Assembly: GCA_017893485.1 (NCBI GenBank)
Contig: CM030368.1
Coordinates: 180,587,654-180,651,653 of the forward strand
Length of the DNA: 64,000 bases
Origin: Hemerocallis citrina
Lineage: Eukaryota > Streptophyta > Magnoliopsida > Asparagales > Asphodelaceae
Reading direction: 5' to 3'
Below, one piece after another: positions 58,416 to 64,000 of this stretch. Both the position numbers and the translations under genes were made by a program. Below the pieces are notes generated by a model. That model was not told the DNA's origin, made no database searches, and worked only from the letters and a program-made list of their open reading frames with translations. Position 1 is the first letter of the stretch, and each line of letters opens with the position of its first letter.

Positions 58416-61392
58416 AAAAAAAAACACTTGAGAACTGTGAATATAAAAGCCTCCACCTATGATGCATGGATACGGGTACGGATACCGACACGGGTACGGG
58501 TATGGGACACGTCAAATTTGTAAAAAGTAGGATACGGGGACACGGCTATAATATCATGTAAACAAAACTTAATATTACTTCAGTAATGTATAATTTAAAT
58601 AAACATGAAGTTGGAACAATACAATTTGTTGCTCATAATCAAAGTAAAAAACATATTGTCCACAAAATGTTGTAATACTTCATTGTACACCATAATATTG
58701 GAGATGTACATGAAAGTAAAGTTAATTAGTAAAAGAAATATGATTAAGTATTTAGAATTGTTAATTATGTATTCTAACTTTTAAGAAATGTAAGAGAAGT
58801 GTCTAAGAAGTGTCCATCATATCACATATATTATAAAATTTGGGACACACATGAGGTCCAACCAAGTGTCCGACACGTATCCAGTACGGTCCAGTACGGG
58901 TACGGCTCGTTGCTAAAACTACCCGTGCTACATAGGCCTCCACCATCCTTAGAAAAACCCACCGCAAATTGCAAGTGGCAGTCATTCAACATTCAGCTAA
59001 CTTATTAATGAATATAAGTTTACACTTATTAATGGACTGAACAGATCAATTTTTTAACCAAACAAAGACAAAAGCCCTGCTCTTCACAAATCTTTTGATG
59101 CTTAGATGTTATTTATTTTAAGAAAAACAATTAGTCTACTACAAATTTATATATGGCATTGATATTAACCAGGTCCACCTGATGCAAGACTGCGATATGC
59201 ACCATGGTTACCTAAACCAGTGCTTTTTTAGCCCTTAAATCAGATCCCGATGTCTACCATGCAGCAGGATCGGGATCCAAATGTAAAAGCACAGGTTTAC
59301 AGTAAACCATGGTGCATTAGGATTCCAAGTCTGACTTTCAGCCTCTCCGAGTTGACGGTGCTTATACTAGATGAGAGTAGGTAAAGAATATTCGAAATAA
59401 CTGACTTTTTTACCTAAGAAAGTAGAATTAACTTGGAATTATAGTTGCAGCTAATAAAGCGTATGAGATGAATATTCAGGTATTATTTTTATTATCCAAA
59501 AGTTCCAGTATTTATAGTACTCCAGTCAATTATATACCTTCCATTACATTCCTTAAACTGTATATGCTCTGAGGTACAAGTCTTTGAAAATTTTCAACAA
59601 ATTTTTGTCATAGATCAGCAAGAGACCAAAATAATTTTCTAATTTAAAATGGCACTTACCTTCAAAATACTTCTTTGATACACGTCTATAACTCGAAGGA
59701 GCTGACTGATTTTGCAAGTGATTAAAGTAATGTCCATCAGATCCCTTCGATTTGTCTCGCTGAGGTTTCCTACGTGCAGACTTGGGAAGCTTAACCGTCT
59801 TTTTTGATGAACTAATTTTCTCATGATCACTGTCACTTCCATCCTGAAAATGTTCATCGACTATTAAGTTGCAAGATACAACTATCTTGTAGCTAACACT
59901 CTTTGTCAAAAGCAAAACCGAGAGAGAGAGAGAGGGGGGGGGCAGGCATAGGAAACGGAAAAATATAAAATATATAAAAAATTAATCATCCAAGGGCCAT
60001 TTAAGGGCATGCATATCATGAACAGTTTGCAGTTTGGACTGGGAAAAAAACAACAATCATTTAAGGGCATGCAGATCATGAAACAAATTACAAGAAATGT
60101 CCCACCATGCAAGACATATGCATTAAATATACATAAAATACATTTACATGTATATGCATGAATGCCCATTTCTAGCTTCATGAAATGTATTTGCTACTAT
60201 CAGTGTTCAAAAAGTTGCTAGTAGGTAGTTGGGCGGCCAATGGGGCCTAGCGCCTAGACCTTATAAGCGGGACCTAGGCAGCTAAGCGCTAGGCGGTTTT
60301 TTCCCCCTATTTATCTTTTGGGTTTGTTTTGTTGTTCCACCATGCATTATCTTGCTCTTTATTGTTCCCCATTCTTACTCTTGATTTTCCCTTTGCTATT
60401 GCAAGATAAACTTTAGAGAGTCCAAATGACAAAATGACACAATTGCGTGAAGGTGTTAGTTTTGGTAACAGATTTGGGTAGAGTGATGTTTGGTCAGGAT
60501 AATGATGAGAAATTTTAATGCCTTAATTAGATGTATCAAGGAAAAAAAATTTCTTATTCAATATTATAAAGAATTATATCGCGAGGTATTAGTTAAACCA
60601 TAACTACACTATCTTCAACTACACTATAAGTGTAACAACCATACTTCAATACCATACTTCAATAGACTTAAAATTTCACTCTTACTCAACAAAAAGCAGT
60701 TGCTAGTTGCTTAACTATTGTGGACTGAACATCCACTTCAAGCGCAAAAGACCAGATTTATTCATATAAACCAACGGGACAAGAAATGAAGCCAAAAAAG
60801 AAAGCCTAGGCCAGATCCGCCTAGACAGCCAAACCGATTTTTTCAAAAGGCCCAGGGCCTAGGCGAGTCGTCCGGGGGCTGCCTAGCGCCAATGCCTAGG
60901 CCGATTTTTAGAACAGTGGCTACTATATCTCTAAAGGTGATAAATGGATCATGAAGTTTGAGCTCAGATCAGGCTCATTAGATATCCTACTCAACCAAGC
61001 TCATTAGATATCCTATTCAATCAAAAGCTTGAAAGAAATATTACTCTGAATGAAATAATTGAATGAATGACAAACATACTAAAGCTTAGCCCATATAGTA
61101 CACTAGGTTGACTTATTATTTCAATGAAAAAAAATTAAAACCGAGAGTTAAGTGAAAGCACTTTCATTAGTAAAACATAGAATATATTATAAATTTTCCA
61201 CACCATTTAGCTAATATATTATAAGTTCCCTACATAGAAGTTATATTATGTACAACAAGCAGCATTTTAAAATATGTTGCAAAGAAACGAAATAGATGAG
61301 AAGCTAAAACTCACAAGATTATTGTAGTGATCGGTCATCATTGCCAGAAATCCTGCTTCAGTGGCTGTTCCTTCGGGAAGAGATAAGTATGC
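28326..61392 (-). CDS. ALY: ALWAYS EARLY (ALY, LIN-9-like) gene, 3' twelve exons
   Basis: Exons on the minus strand: 61315-61392, 59660-59843, 57776-58324, 57016-57099, 55988-56349, 55739-55801, 54442-54756, 54230-54367, 50034-50174, 49662-49913, 29365-29529 and 28326-28523. All junctions are GT-AG and keep phase, giving 842 codons and TGA. Family landmarks in order: [47 protein letters not shown]...[56 protein letters not shown], and [10 protein letters not shown] to [15 protein letters not shown] proteins are nuclear LIN-9 homologues of plant MuvB/DREAM-type complexes that control cell-cycle and developmental genes. The SANT/Myb exons lie upstream beyond the window. The DIRP domain expected before DIDC is not visible. 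One intron is 20.1 kb. Confidence 0.88.
28524..29364 (-). other. ALY last intron
   Basis: This 841-bp intron has no recognisable insert. Confidence 0.6.
29365..29529 (-). CDS. ALY: ALY exon 11 in window
   Basis: It encodes [20 protein letters not shown] and ends [13 protein letters not shown], continuing KVMVDTAVL across the giant intron. Acceptor TTTTCAG, donor CAG/GTAAAT. It is 55 codons in phase 0. Confidence 0.87.
29800..30145 (+). pseudogene. RTE-type LINE 3' end, plus strand
   Basis: Broken frames give LRWFGH, then a region matching DAPV..D.IEV.G, RGRGRPK and the DLK..NL...VALNR.EW..RI tail seen at the C-terminus of plant RTE reverse transcriptases, then RLCFCCCC encoded by a TTG-repeat tail (30117-30134). 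Confidence 0.6.
30315..30602 (-). pseudogene. RTE-type LINE 3' end, minus strand
   Basis: On the minus strand it reads [20 protein letters not shown], then [12 protein letters not shown] and [20 protein letters not shown]. It ends in a TTG-repeat tail (ACAACAACAAC on the plus strand). It is the same family as the plus-strand piece at 29800 and faces it tail to tail. Confidence 0.7.
30741..30781. repeat. TA microsatellite
   Basis: About twenty TA units lie directly left of the old LINE sequence. Confidence 0.9.
30848..32759 (+). pseudogene. LINE ORF1-like remnant with zinc knuckles
   Basis: Broken frames give [14 protein letters not shown] and, after a stop, [12 protein letters not shown] (two CCHC knuckles, about 31408-31510). 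A DUF4283-like stretch follows ([18 protein letters not shown], about 31969-32020), then [18 protein letters not shown] after the hAT MITE. The reading passes across the MITE at 32116-32622 and the gypsy at 32760-47718 and resumes at 47724. Assignment to an L1-type LINE rests on the ORF2 tail at 48790. Confidence 0.55.
32116..32622. mobile_element. hAT MITE inside the LINE
   Basis: The perfect termini TAGCATTGGTAT and ATACCAATGCTA are flanked by GGGAAGAC at 32108-32115 and 32623-32630, an exact 8-bp duplication as in hAT elements. The interior is rich in GGGTCCGGGTCC-like words. It is 507 bp and non-coding. Confidence 0.88.
32760..33276 (+). repeat. 5' LTR of the complete gypsy
   Basis: It starts TGGTATGGGGTAAAT and ends ...AACATCA (517 bp). 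The TATA box TATAAATA is at 32929-32936. A 5-bp duplication precedes it. Confidence 0.88.
32929..32936 (+). promoter_or_regulatory. 5' LTR TATA box
   Basis: TATAAATA lies about 170 bp into the LTR, in the same place in the 3' LTR (47387-47394). Confidence 0.6.
33280..33296 (+). promoter_or_regulatory. Primer-binding site
   Basis: TGGCGCCGTCTGTGGGA follows the LTR after three bases. This sequence is the usual site in many plant gypsy elements. The matching tRNA cannot be named from here. Confidence 0.6.
33359..35145 (+). pseudogene. gag of the complete gypsy, broken
   Basis: The frame starts [14 protein letters not shown] and breaks near 33960-34000 and again near 34283. The retrotransposon gag core reads [20 protein letters not shown] and later PAREWFSRL, with LEANFLAHF (about 33966-34190). 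The knuckle [20 protein letters not shown] lies at about 34690-34745, followed by [15 protein letters not shown], the form typical of Tat gag proteins. Confidence 0.82.
35125..35640 (+). pseudogene. Aspartic protease region of the complete gypsy
   Basis: [18 protein letters not shown] (about 35130-35190) is the retropepsin active-site segment. Downstream frames are broken, and a run of C lies at about 35550. Confidence 0.65.
35641..37119 (+). pseudogene. Reverse transcriptase and first RNase H of the complete gypsy
   Basis: RT motifs: [48 protein letters not shown] and YIDDILVKS, the last being the catalytic YxDD box. The thumb and connection follow, then RNase H with [17 protein letters not shown] and [14 protein letters not shown]. 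Stops at 35881 (TAG), 36544 (TAA) and 36604 (TAA) break the frame. Confidence 0.9.
37078..37705 (+). pseudogene. Second RNase H (Tat-type) of the complete gypsy
   Basis: [11 protein letters not shown], a stop, GAGVIL, then [31 protein letters not shown] and [13 protein letters not shown] give the D-E-D-D pattern of an RNase H distinct from the first. A duplicated RNase H is a marker of the Tat lineage. Stops lie at 37117 and 37207. Confidence 0.8.
37783..38412. mobile_element. hAT-like MITE inside the gypsy integrase
   Basis: The left end CATGGTTTTAAAT and right end ATTTAAAACAGTG form inverted termini. The flanks are GGCGGATG (37775-37782) and GGTGGATG (38413-38420), an 8-bp duplication with one mismatch. 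Its removal restores the zinc-binding reading EEIGGCH. The interior is rich in TTTCGGCTGATATTTCGG repeats. It is 630 bp. Confidence 0.82.
38413..39456 (+). pseudogene. Integrase of the complete gypsy
   Basis: The zinc-binding half ([10 protein letters not shown], then [11 protein letters not shown]) is split by the MITE. The core reads [38 protein letters not shown] and [13 protein letters not shown]. The second catalytic Asp, normally DNGTQF, is Asn here, so the enzyme would be inactive. The C-terminal part ends LIKYLEGEN with TAA at 39454-39456. Confidence 0.87.
39594..39862 (+). repeat. Short tandem array, about 88 bp units
   Basis: Three units built on ATCTCGAGCACATG, GTAGCTTTCTCAAGCTAA and GACGCTC. 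The same unit family forms the large array at 44310-46960 on the other side of the antisense gene. A further partial unit lies near 40075-40115. Confidence 0.8.
39863..41169 (+). other. Gypsy 3' non-coding region
   Basis: A unit of about 160 bp is duplicated (about 40265-40390 and 40425-40555; shared CGCCTTCGGCAAGCGCC and TGTCAGAGGGTGGCAGGA). No gene is recognised on the plus strand. Confidence 0.55.
41170..44080 (-). pseudogene. Antisense extra gene of the gypsy (Transposase_28-like, coiled-coil)
   Basis: It starts [16 protein letters not shown] at 44080. After a frameshift near 43800 it reads [24 protein letters not shown], a TGA where Trp is expected (about 43372), [19 protein letters not shown], then [19 protein letters not shown]. 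This is the family annotated as putative gypsy type transposon (Transposase_28). Later exon-like pieces encode coiled-coils ([20 protein letters not shown], 41900-42364; [20 protein letters not shown], 41469-41690), and a last piece ends at 41170. Extra genes, often antisense, are known in Tat elements; their role is unknown. A TATA box lies upstream on the minus strand. Confidence 0.7.
44213..44220 (-). promoter_or_regulatory. TATA box for the antisense gypsy gene
   Basis: TATATATA on the minus strand lies 133 bp before the ATG at 44080, followed by a CT-rich leader (CTCACTTTCACTCACTC). Direct repeats (CGAGAATCGAGGAGTT) sit upstream at about 44230-44285. The position suits an internal promoter. 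Confidence 0.55.
44310..46960 (+). repeat. Long tandem array with alternating 59- and 89-bp units
   Basis: The core unit GCCTCGACGCTCGACTGCTA, ATCTCGAGCACAGG, GTAGCTTTCACAAGCTAAG recurs at 59-bp steps, or 89-bp steps when a GCTCCGCACCGACCCCCTAA tail is present. Roughly 35 units are seen. It lies in the gypsy 3' region, where Tat elements are known to grow satellite-like arrays. Confidence 0.88.
46961..47217 (+). other. Gypsy 3' end and polypurine tract
   Basis: It ends GAGTGGGGAGCTTG just before the 3' LTR, matching GAGTGTGGGGCTTG before the LTR at 181. Confidence 0.7.
47218..47718 (+). repeat. 3' LTR of the complete gypsy
   Basis: It starts TGATATGGGGTAAAT and ends AACAGCAACA (501 bp), followed by the duplicated CTGCC. 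It has TATAAATA at 47387-47394. Many substitutions and small gaps separate it from the 5' LTR. Confidence 0.88.
47724..48465 (+). pseudogene. LINE remnant, continued
   Basis: After CTGCC the reading continues [20 protein letters not shown] and [10 protein letters not shown], in frame with the sequence before the gypsy insertion. 48300-48450 gives a basic helical piece ([18 protein letters not shown]). No catalytic domain is visible here. Confidence 0.5.
48579..48760 (+). mobile_element. LTR-like fragment
   Basis: TGTTGGATTGGTTTATCCC with CACATCGACC and a TATATATA (48632-48639) resembles the 5' half of a small plant LTR. No right end or target duplication was identified. Confidence 0.3.
48790..49155 (+). 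pseudogene. LINE ORF2 tail (zinc-binding RT domain)
   Basis: [29 protein letters not shown] and later [17 protein letters not shown] match the C-terminal zinc-binding domain (zf-RVT) of plant LINE reverse transcriptases. The RT and endonuclease are absent, so most of ORF2 was deleted. Confidence 0.75.
49662..49913 (-). CDS. ALY: ALY exon 10 in window
   Basis: It encodes [17 protein letters not shown] and later [16 protein letters not shown], both conserved in ALY. The acceptor is CTCTGAG/ACAGCA at the end of a C-run and CT microsatellite (49914-49977). Donor TTA/GTAAGT opens the 20.1 kb intron. Confidence 0.85.
49914..49977. repeat. AG and poly-G microsatellite at an ALY splice acceptor
   Basis: (AG)n followed by a G-run. 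On the gene strand it is a C-run plus CT repeat ending in the acceptor of the exon 49662-49913. Confidence 0.85.
50034..50174 (-). CDS. ALY: ALY exon 9 in window
   Basis: It encodes [18 protein letters not shown] and later [17 protein letters not shown], the family's coiled-coil. Acceptor TTTTTGTAG, donor GAG/GTGAAA. Confidence 0.87.
50175..52190 (-). other. ALY intron, left half, no recognised element
   Basis: This is AT-rich intron DNA with no gene or bounded transposon seen. Confidence 0.5.
52196..52519. mobile_element. Small solo LTR in an ALY intron
   Basis: It starts TGTAACGCCCCGGGCCC and ends GGGCGTTACA, with CCCAA on both sides (52191-52195 and 52520-52524). It is 324 bp. It has no internal domain or second LTR, and 5S-like sequence was not seen. 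Confidence 0.85.
52520..53031 (-). other. ALY intron segment, unassigned
   Basis: TATAAATA at 52857 with an A/T-rich leader looks promoter- or LTR-like, but no ends are seen. Confidence 0.35.
53036..53727 (+). mobile_element. PIF/Harbinger-type MITE carrying a captured gene fragment
   Basis: The termini GGTTGCGTTTAGCC and GGGCCAAACACACC are inverted with a few mismatches, flanked by TTAA at 53032-53035 and 53728-53731 (TTA/TAA duplication). A coding-like insert occupies about 53150-53533. It is 692 bp. Confidence 0.72.
53155..53533 (+). pseudogene. Captured SCC4/MAU2-like cohesin-loader fragment
   Basis: The first frame reads [40 protein letters not shown] and [20 protein letters not shown]. 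Past a C-run (about 53372-53388) a second frame reads [17 protein letters not shown] and [20 protein letters not shown], then TGA. The pattern matches the N-terminal TPR region of plant SCC4 (FLP..E...RLRLA.LLL..SHN..HAKSHLERS..LLKSIPS). SCC4 works with SCC2 to load cohesin. This copy lacks introns, the rest of the gene, and a clean frame. Confidence 0.7.
53732..54229 (-). other. ALY intron, right end
   Basis: No recognised insert. Confidence 0.5.
54230..54367 (-). CDS. ALY: ALY exon 8 in window
   Basis: It encodes [20 protein letters not shown] and TRALDKK, the start of the conserved C-terminal coiled-coil. Acceptor TGGCAG, donor AAG/GTTTTC (weak). Confidence 0.85.
54442..54756 (-). CDS. 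ALY: ALY exon 7 in window
   Basis: It begins [15 protein letters not shown] at acceptor TTTATCAG. In ALY proteins DIDCMPLNP-like sequence marks the end of DIRP. The rest is a linker ending [12 protein letters not shown], with donor GAT/GTGTGT. The DIRP core that should precede it is absent. Confidence 0.8.
54757..55738 (-). other. ALY intron at the position of the missing DIRP domain
   Basis: It is 982 bp and AT-rich throughout. All frames on the gene strand were read for the Trp-rich and RLTRVEW-type DIRP motifs and none was found. Confidence 0.6.
55739..55801 (-). CDS. ALY: Possible ALY exon 6 in window
   Basis: A 63-bp frame, [20 protein letters not shown], is bounded by AG and GCG/GTACTA. 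It is in phase with both neighbours and could be skipped without a frame change. No family match is recognised, so it may not be used. Confidence 0.4.
55988..56349 (-). CDS. ALY: ALY exon 5 in window
   Basis: This polar linker exon of 362 bp begins [15 protein letters not shown] and ends MQQTSAD. Acceptor TTTCTAG, donor GAT/GTAAGT. The acceptor region lies in a 39-bp tandem duplication (56332-56409). Confidence 0.75.
56332..56409 (-). repeat. 39-bp tandem duplication across an ALY splice acceptor
   Basis: Copies at 56332-56370 and 56371-56409 differ at few bases. Each contains TTTCTAG/ATCCA and CATGGTGA on the gene strand. Confidence 0.85.
56410..57015 (-). other. ALY intron, no recognised insert
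   Basis: AT-rich. No exon or element is seen. Confidence 0.5.
57016..57099 (-). CDS. ALY: ALY exon 4 in window
   Basis: It encodes [17 protein letters not shown] and ends LLES plus one base. This is the family segment EALQALQTLADLS. Acceptor TTTATAG, donor TCTG/GTTAGT. Phase fits both neighbours. Confidence 0.8.
57100..57775 (-). other. ALY intron, no recognised insert
   Basis: AT-rich. No exon or element is seen. Confidence 0.5.
57776..58324 (-). CDS. ALY: ALY exon 3 in window
   Basis: At 549 bp it is the largest exon. It begins [20 protein letters not shown]; the VGKRTPR motif is a family hallmark. The rest is a polar linker with basic KRCRVDN. Acceptor TTTTCAG, donor GAAG/GTAAAA. A C-run and A-run lie 60 bp upstream in the intron (58384-58425). 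Confidence 0.85.
58384..58425. repeat. C-run and A-run
   Basis: About 22 C are followed by about 19 A, near the acceptor of the exon at 57776-58324. Runs like this are often misread in assemblies. Confidence 0.85.
58457..58935. mobile_element. hAT MITE in an ALY intron
   Basis: The ends CTATGATGCATGG and CCCGTGCTACATAG are imperfect inverted termini. GCCTCCAC flanks both sides (58449-58456 and 58936-58943), an exact 8-bp duplication. The interior is rich in GGATACGGGTACGG words. It is 479 bp. Confidence 0.85.
59197..59317. repeat. 121-bp imperfect hairpin
   Basis: The arms ATGCACCATGGTT...TAAACC and GGTTTA...AAACCATGGTGCAT pair, with an inner ATCCCGAT/ATCGGGAT pair around a short loop. It is probably a small MITE. 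No convincing duplication was found. Confidence 0.6.
59660..59843 (-). CDS. ALY: ALY exon 2 in window
   Basis: It encodes [15 protein letters not shown], then a basic stretch ([12 protein letters not shown]) and [12 protein letters not shown]. The acidic then basic linker after the DHY motif is typical of the family. Acceptor TTTTCAG, donor GAAG/GTAAGT. Confidence 0.85.
60201..60918. mobile_element. hAT MITE in an ALY intron
   Basis: The ends CAGTGTTCAAAAA and TTTTTAGAACAGTG are flanked by GCTACTAT at 60193-60200 and 60919-60926, an exact 8-bp duplication. CCTAGGC-type words are frequent near both ends. It is 718 bp. Confidence 0.87.
61315..61392 (-). CDS. ALY: ALY exon 1 in window
   Basis: It encodes [18 protein letters not shown] and MTDHYNNL, the segment just after the SANT domain in ALY proteins. 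Acceptor ATACCAG, donor CTT/GTGAG. It starts and ends in phase 0. Confidence 0.88.
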
Positions 61393-61963
61393 CTGGTATC
61401 AAGTTAGACTTGTTCATTATAAATACTAAAAAATGAAGTGAAAATTAAACAAAATGGTAAAATAAAGTGCTCTTAACCCAACATTAAGGGAAATTCCTTT
61501 CTTCACCCATAAAGTGCTCCTAACCCAACATTATTAAATAGATCTTATCAAATTCCTAACACAACACATCCATCTAATTGATACGGATAACCACGTTACC
61601 AACTCACTACCTTTTAAGCCAAACAAGGATAGCATTTACAGAGTTCTTCCCAAAAAAATTACGAAATTAGCACGTTCCACTCATCATCCACATATCACCA
61701 AACCTGTGTAATAGCAGGTTCCTCTCTGACACTAGAGTGGAAATGTGTTGAATCAAGAACAGACAGTATGTCTGTTATGTCACCGCACATGAAAGTTCAA
61801 TAACCTGTTTCATATTATAAGTGGTTATTTTATTCTAGGTAATGAAGAACTTGCAGTTCTAAAATTGTTTGGTTATGATCTTGTATAAAAGTGACAAAAT
61901 AAAAAAAAATCAATTATTTTAGGGACTGAGAAATGGAAAGAGTCTCACTCTGCCAATGAAACA

Positions 61964-63317
61964 TGTGAAAGACCCTACCGATAGACCAAAACTCCGAAGT
62001 TGTGGTAAAGGAGAGGGCAGGGCCAGCTGGGCGACCGCCCAGGGCCCAATTCAGGGGAGGGGCCCAATTTTTTTAAAGTATAATGGATTAATGGTCTTAT
62101 AATTAATATAATGGATTAATGGGATTGTTATTAAATTTTAGGGGAGGGTCCAATTTAGTAAAATCTCTCTCTCTTCCAATGTCACACTGTCCCTTCAACT
62201 TGTTCATATTTTTTTTCCAGACTCCAGTGTTTCTTCATCTTCTTCTGTTCTTCAAATTCTCTTTGTCTGATTCTCAATCCAAACCCTCCTCGCCATTGGA
62301 TAGGATCAAGGCCAAGTAAGGGATCAACGAGATTGGTGGAGCATTCTCTGTTTTGGGTGAGTGCGAGATTTGGCGATATCTTTGATTTGGAATGATGGGA
62401 TTCTTTTTATGGCTAGAAATGTGATGTTGGTTTGAAAATTTTGGTGGGTTTTGAATGTATTGTGAGACTCAGATGTTGTGCTTTGGAATTTGGTGAATTT
62501 GAGTGATGGGTAGGTTTTTCATGTTTGGAAATACGATGGAATGCAGTGAAGGAGTTTGACGATTTGGGTGAATGAAATCTGGAGAATTTGGGGGAAAAGG
62601 GTGTCTTTTATAATTGCATTTTGATGGTTATGATTTAAGTTTAATGTTAACGGGTTCCTATAAAAAAACCTTGATGTTTAAGGATTATGGGCTATGGTAG
62701 ATATGTACATATAGACAAGAGTACAAACTCATGACAAACAAGCATTTATTTAATTTTCTCACCAATTTGTGTATATAGTTGAGATTTTAAGTTCTTTGTT
62801 ACGAGATTGCTATCTACTGGTTGCAATTTTAGTTTGATGTGCAAGAACAAACCCATTAATCCATTATATTAATTATAAGACCATTAATCCATTATACGTA
62901 AAAAAAATTGGGCCCCTCCCCTGATTTTTTTTTTGAAGAAGTTCTGAAGAGTGAAGATGCCGGAAAGGGACTAGGGGAGAGAGCAATCTCGTAACGAACA
63001 ACCTAAAATCTCAACTATATACACAAATTTGGCCCAATTTTATTTTTCGCCCAGGGCCTCAAATACCTCAGGACCGACCCTGGGTGAGGGTTTAATATTT
63101 ATAATTTAACACCCCCCGCAGGTTGATGACCATCTTTGTGAGGCAAGACCAACACTATTCGCAACGCCATTTTAAAAATAATAATAATAATCCGCATTTA
63201 ATCGCAGCAGCTGGGATTTGAACCCGAGTTGCTCTAATACCATGTGAAAAATCCTGCCGATAGACCAAAACTCCAAAGTTGTGGGAAGGGTAAGTGTTTA
63301 ATATTTATATTTTAACA
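61964..63317 (-). mobile_element. Miniature LTR retrotransposon (75-bp LTRs), split by an hAT-like element
   Basis: The two LTRs are 75 bp each: 63243-63317, and 61964-62017 joined to 63091-63111. On the minus strand each starts TGTTAAA and ends TTCACA. The 5' LTR is followed at once by TGGTATTAGAGC, one base from the Met-tRNA primer site, and the polypurine tract TGCGGGGGG precedes the 3' LTR. Without the insert the element is 281 bp. The flanks AAACA and AAACT match at four of five bases. It codes for nothing and must have used enzymes of other elements. Confidence 0.82.
62018..63082. mobile_element. hAT-like element with long inner inverted repeats
   Basis: The ends CAGGGCCAGC and GTCGGTCCTG-type (plus strand GGACCGACCCTG) are flanked by GGAGAGGG (62010-62017) and GGTGAGGG (63083-63090), 7 of 8 matching. 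Just inside, 62055-62125 and 62855-62935 form a near-perfect inverted repeat of about 70 bp (GGGCCCAATTTTTTT arm). The middle has a promoter-like CT tract and no transposase. It is 1065 bp. Confidence 0.78.
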
Positions 63318-64000
63318 AAACTAATGATTAGCTTGATCTACAATTATTTTGGATTGAGAATGAAAGGAAAGATTTTGGATCTGGAGAAGTTCTAAGGAAC
63401 CGTACATTTTTCCTCATAAACAAGAACCCAATCAAAATAAATTCCTACAACAATAATATAGAAAATTTGGGACAAGAAAAGAGTATAAAATGAGGAAAAT
63501 TACCTTCAACAAATCACTAAAAGAATTTTAAACACATATATAAATTTGAACCCAGTTCTTCGAAAACCCTCTTTTCTTTTCTGTTTGCTTTCTCATTTCT
63601 CAATCTTTTACAAGCTTGACTGATTAGAGGAAGTCTAATATTAATGAAGACGAGGGCCCATGCACGTTACTTTAATCTATTTGACAATACATTTTCATAA
63701 GAATTTGGTTATTTCTTTTCTAAGGGAGAAAAAACTCAGAATTTAGGTTGTAGGAGGTCTTGGGCTAAAACCTAACCACCAGCAATTTAAGAGTGCTTTC
63801 AACTTGAGTCCCAAACAGTACGTTCAATTGTTCAAATCAGCATTCATTTCAAGAACTTGGAAAACGAGTATTGGTTAATGCTGATTCATGTGCATAGAGA
63901 AATATGGCCGAAAAAGCATGAGTGAAGGAGATGATCACGATTGAGAGGAAGATGAAGAGAATGACTATTAACATGGAGATTTTATTTTCCCAAAAAAGAA
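63318..64000 (-). other. Probable ALY intron or upstream region
   Basis: No exon, including the SANT-domain exon expected upstream of 61392, is seen to the window end. Confidence 0.45.

Noticed and set aside
57723..58427. Single 234-codon frame as a complete gene
   Set aside because: Its first part reads through a C-run and A-run and its last part passes a GTAAAA donor. Only 57776-58324 fits the ALY exon.

Overview
This window is plant nuclear DNA, most likely from a eudicot. It holds one large split host gene on the minus strand and otherwise nested transposable elements: Ty1/copia, Ty3/gypsy of Tat type, Mutator-like, hAT, PIF/Harbinger, Helitron, LINE, SINE and miniature LTR elements. GT-AG introns, TATAAATA boxes in LTRs and the protein families point to a plant. 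Nothing supports a closer placement. No rRNA, intact tRNA or CRISPR array was seen.

Left part (1-27593), intergenic. 1-767 is the 3' end of a gypsy element that abuts the interior of a decayed copia element (768-5344). A Tourist-type MITE (5913-6811) follows. Next is a 7.9 kb Mutator-like element (MULE, 7244-15110) with terminal inverted repeats of about 400 bp. It carries two convergent genes, a MURA-type transposase (minus) and a plant-mobile-domain protein (plus). Many copies of a palindrome of the form CGCTTTTT-AAAAAGCG lie in both ends and between the genes, and a small Helitron sits inside. To its right is a second copia element (leader, gag, protease) split by a 3.8 kb solo LTR with a perfect 5-bp duplication. 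Then come a truncated small heat-shock-protein pseudogene, a SINE-like insert with a 15-bp duplication, and a complete minus-strand copia (21952-27593) that is an inverted relative of the copia at 768-5344.

Right part (28326-64000). A gene of the ALWAYS EARLY (ALY, LIN-9-like) family runs on the minus strand from its stop codon at 28326 to at least 61392, with its 5' end beyond the window. Twelve exons join in frame (2529 bp, 842 codons plus stop). The part retained matches the segment after the SANT domain, the central part and the C-terminus of ALY, but no exon for the conserved DIRP domain is visible. One intron is 20.1 kb. It holds RTE-like LINE tails, an old LINE with a CCHC ORF1 and an ORF2 tail, an hAT MITE, and a 14,959-bp Tat-type gypsy retrotransposon (32760-47718) flanked by the 5-bp duplication CTGCC. 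That retrotransposon has gag, protease, RT, two RNase H domains and integrase, an antisense extra gene, and a long 59/89-bp tandem array. Other ALY introns carry hAT MITEs with exact 8-bp duplications, a solo LTR, a PIF/Harbinger-type element that captured a fragment of an SCC4/MAU2-like cohesin-loader gene, and a 281-bp LTR element with 75-bp LTRs that was itself split by an hAT-like element.

The order of insertion can be read from target-site duplications: LINE, then hAT MITE and gypsy, then another MITE inside the gypsy integrase; copia, then solo LTR; MULE, then Helitron; miniature LTR element, then hAT. All transposon genes seen are broken by stops or frameshifts. The ALY gene is the only gene whose frame is maintained throughout.
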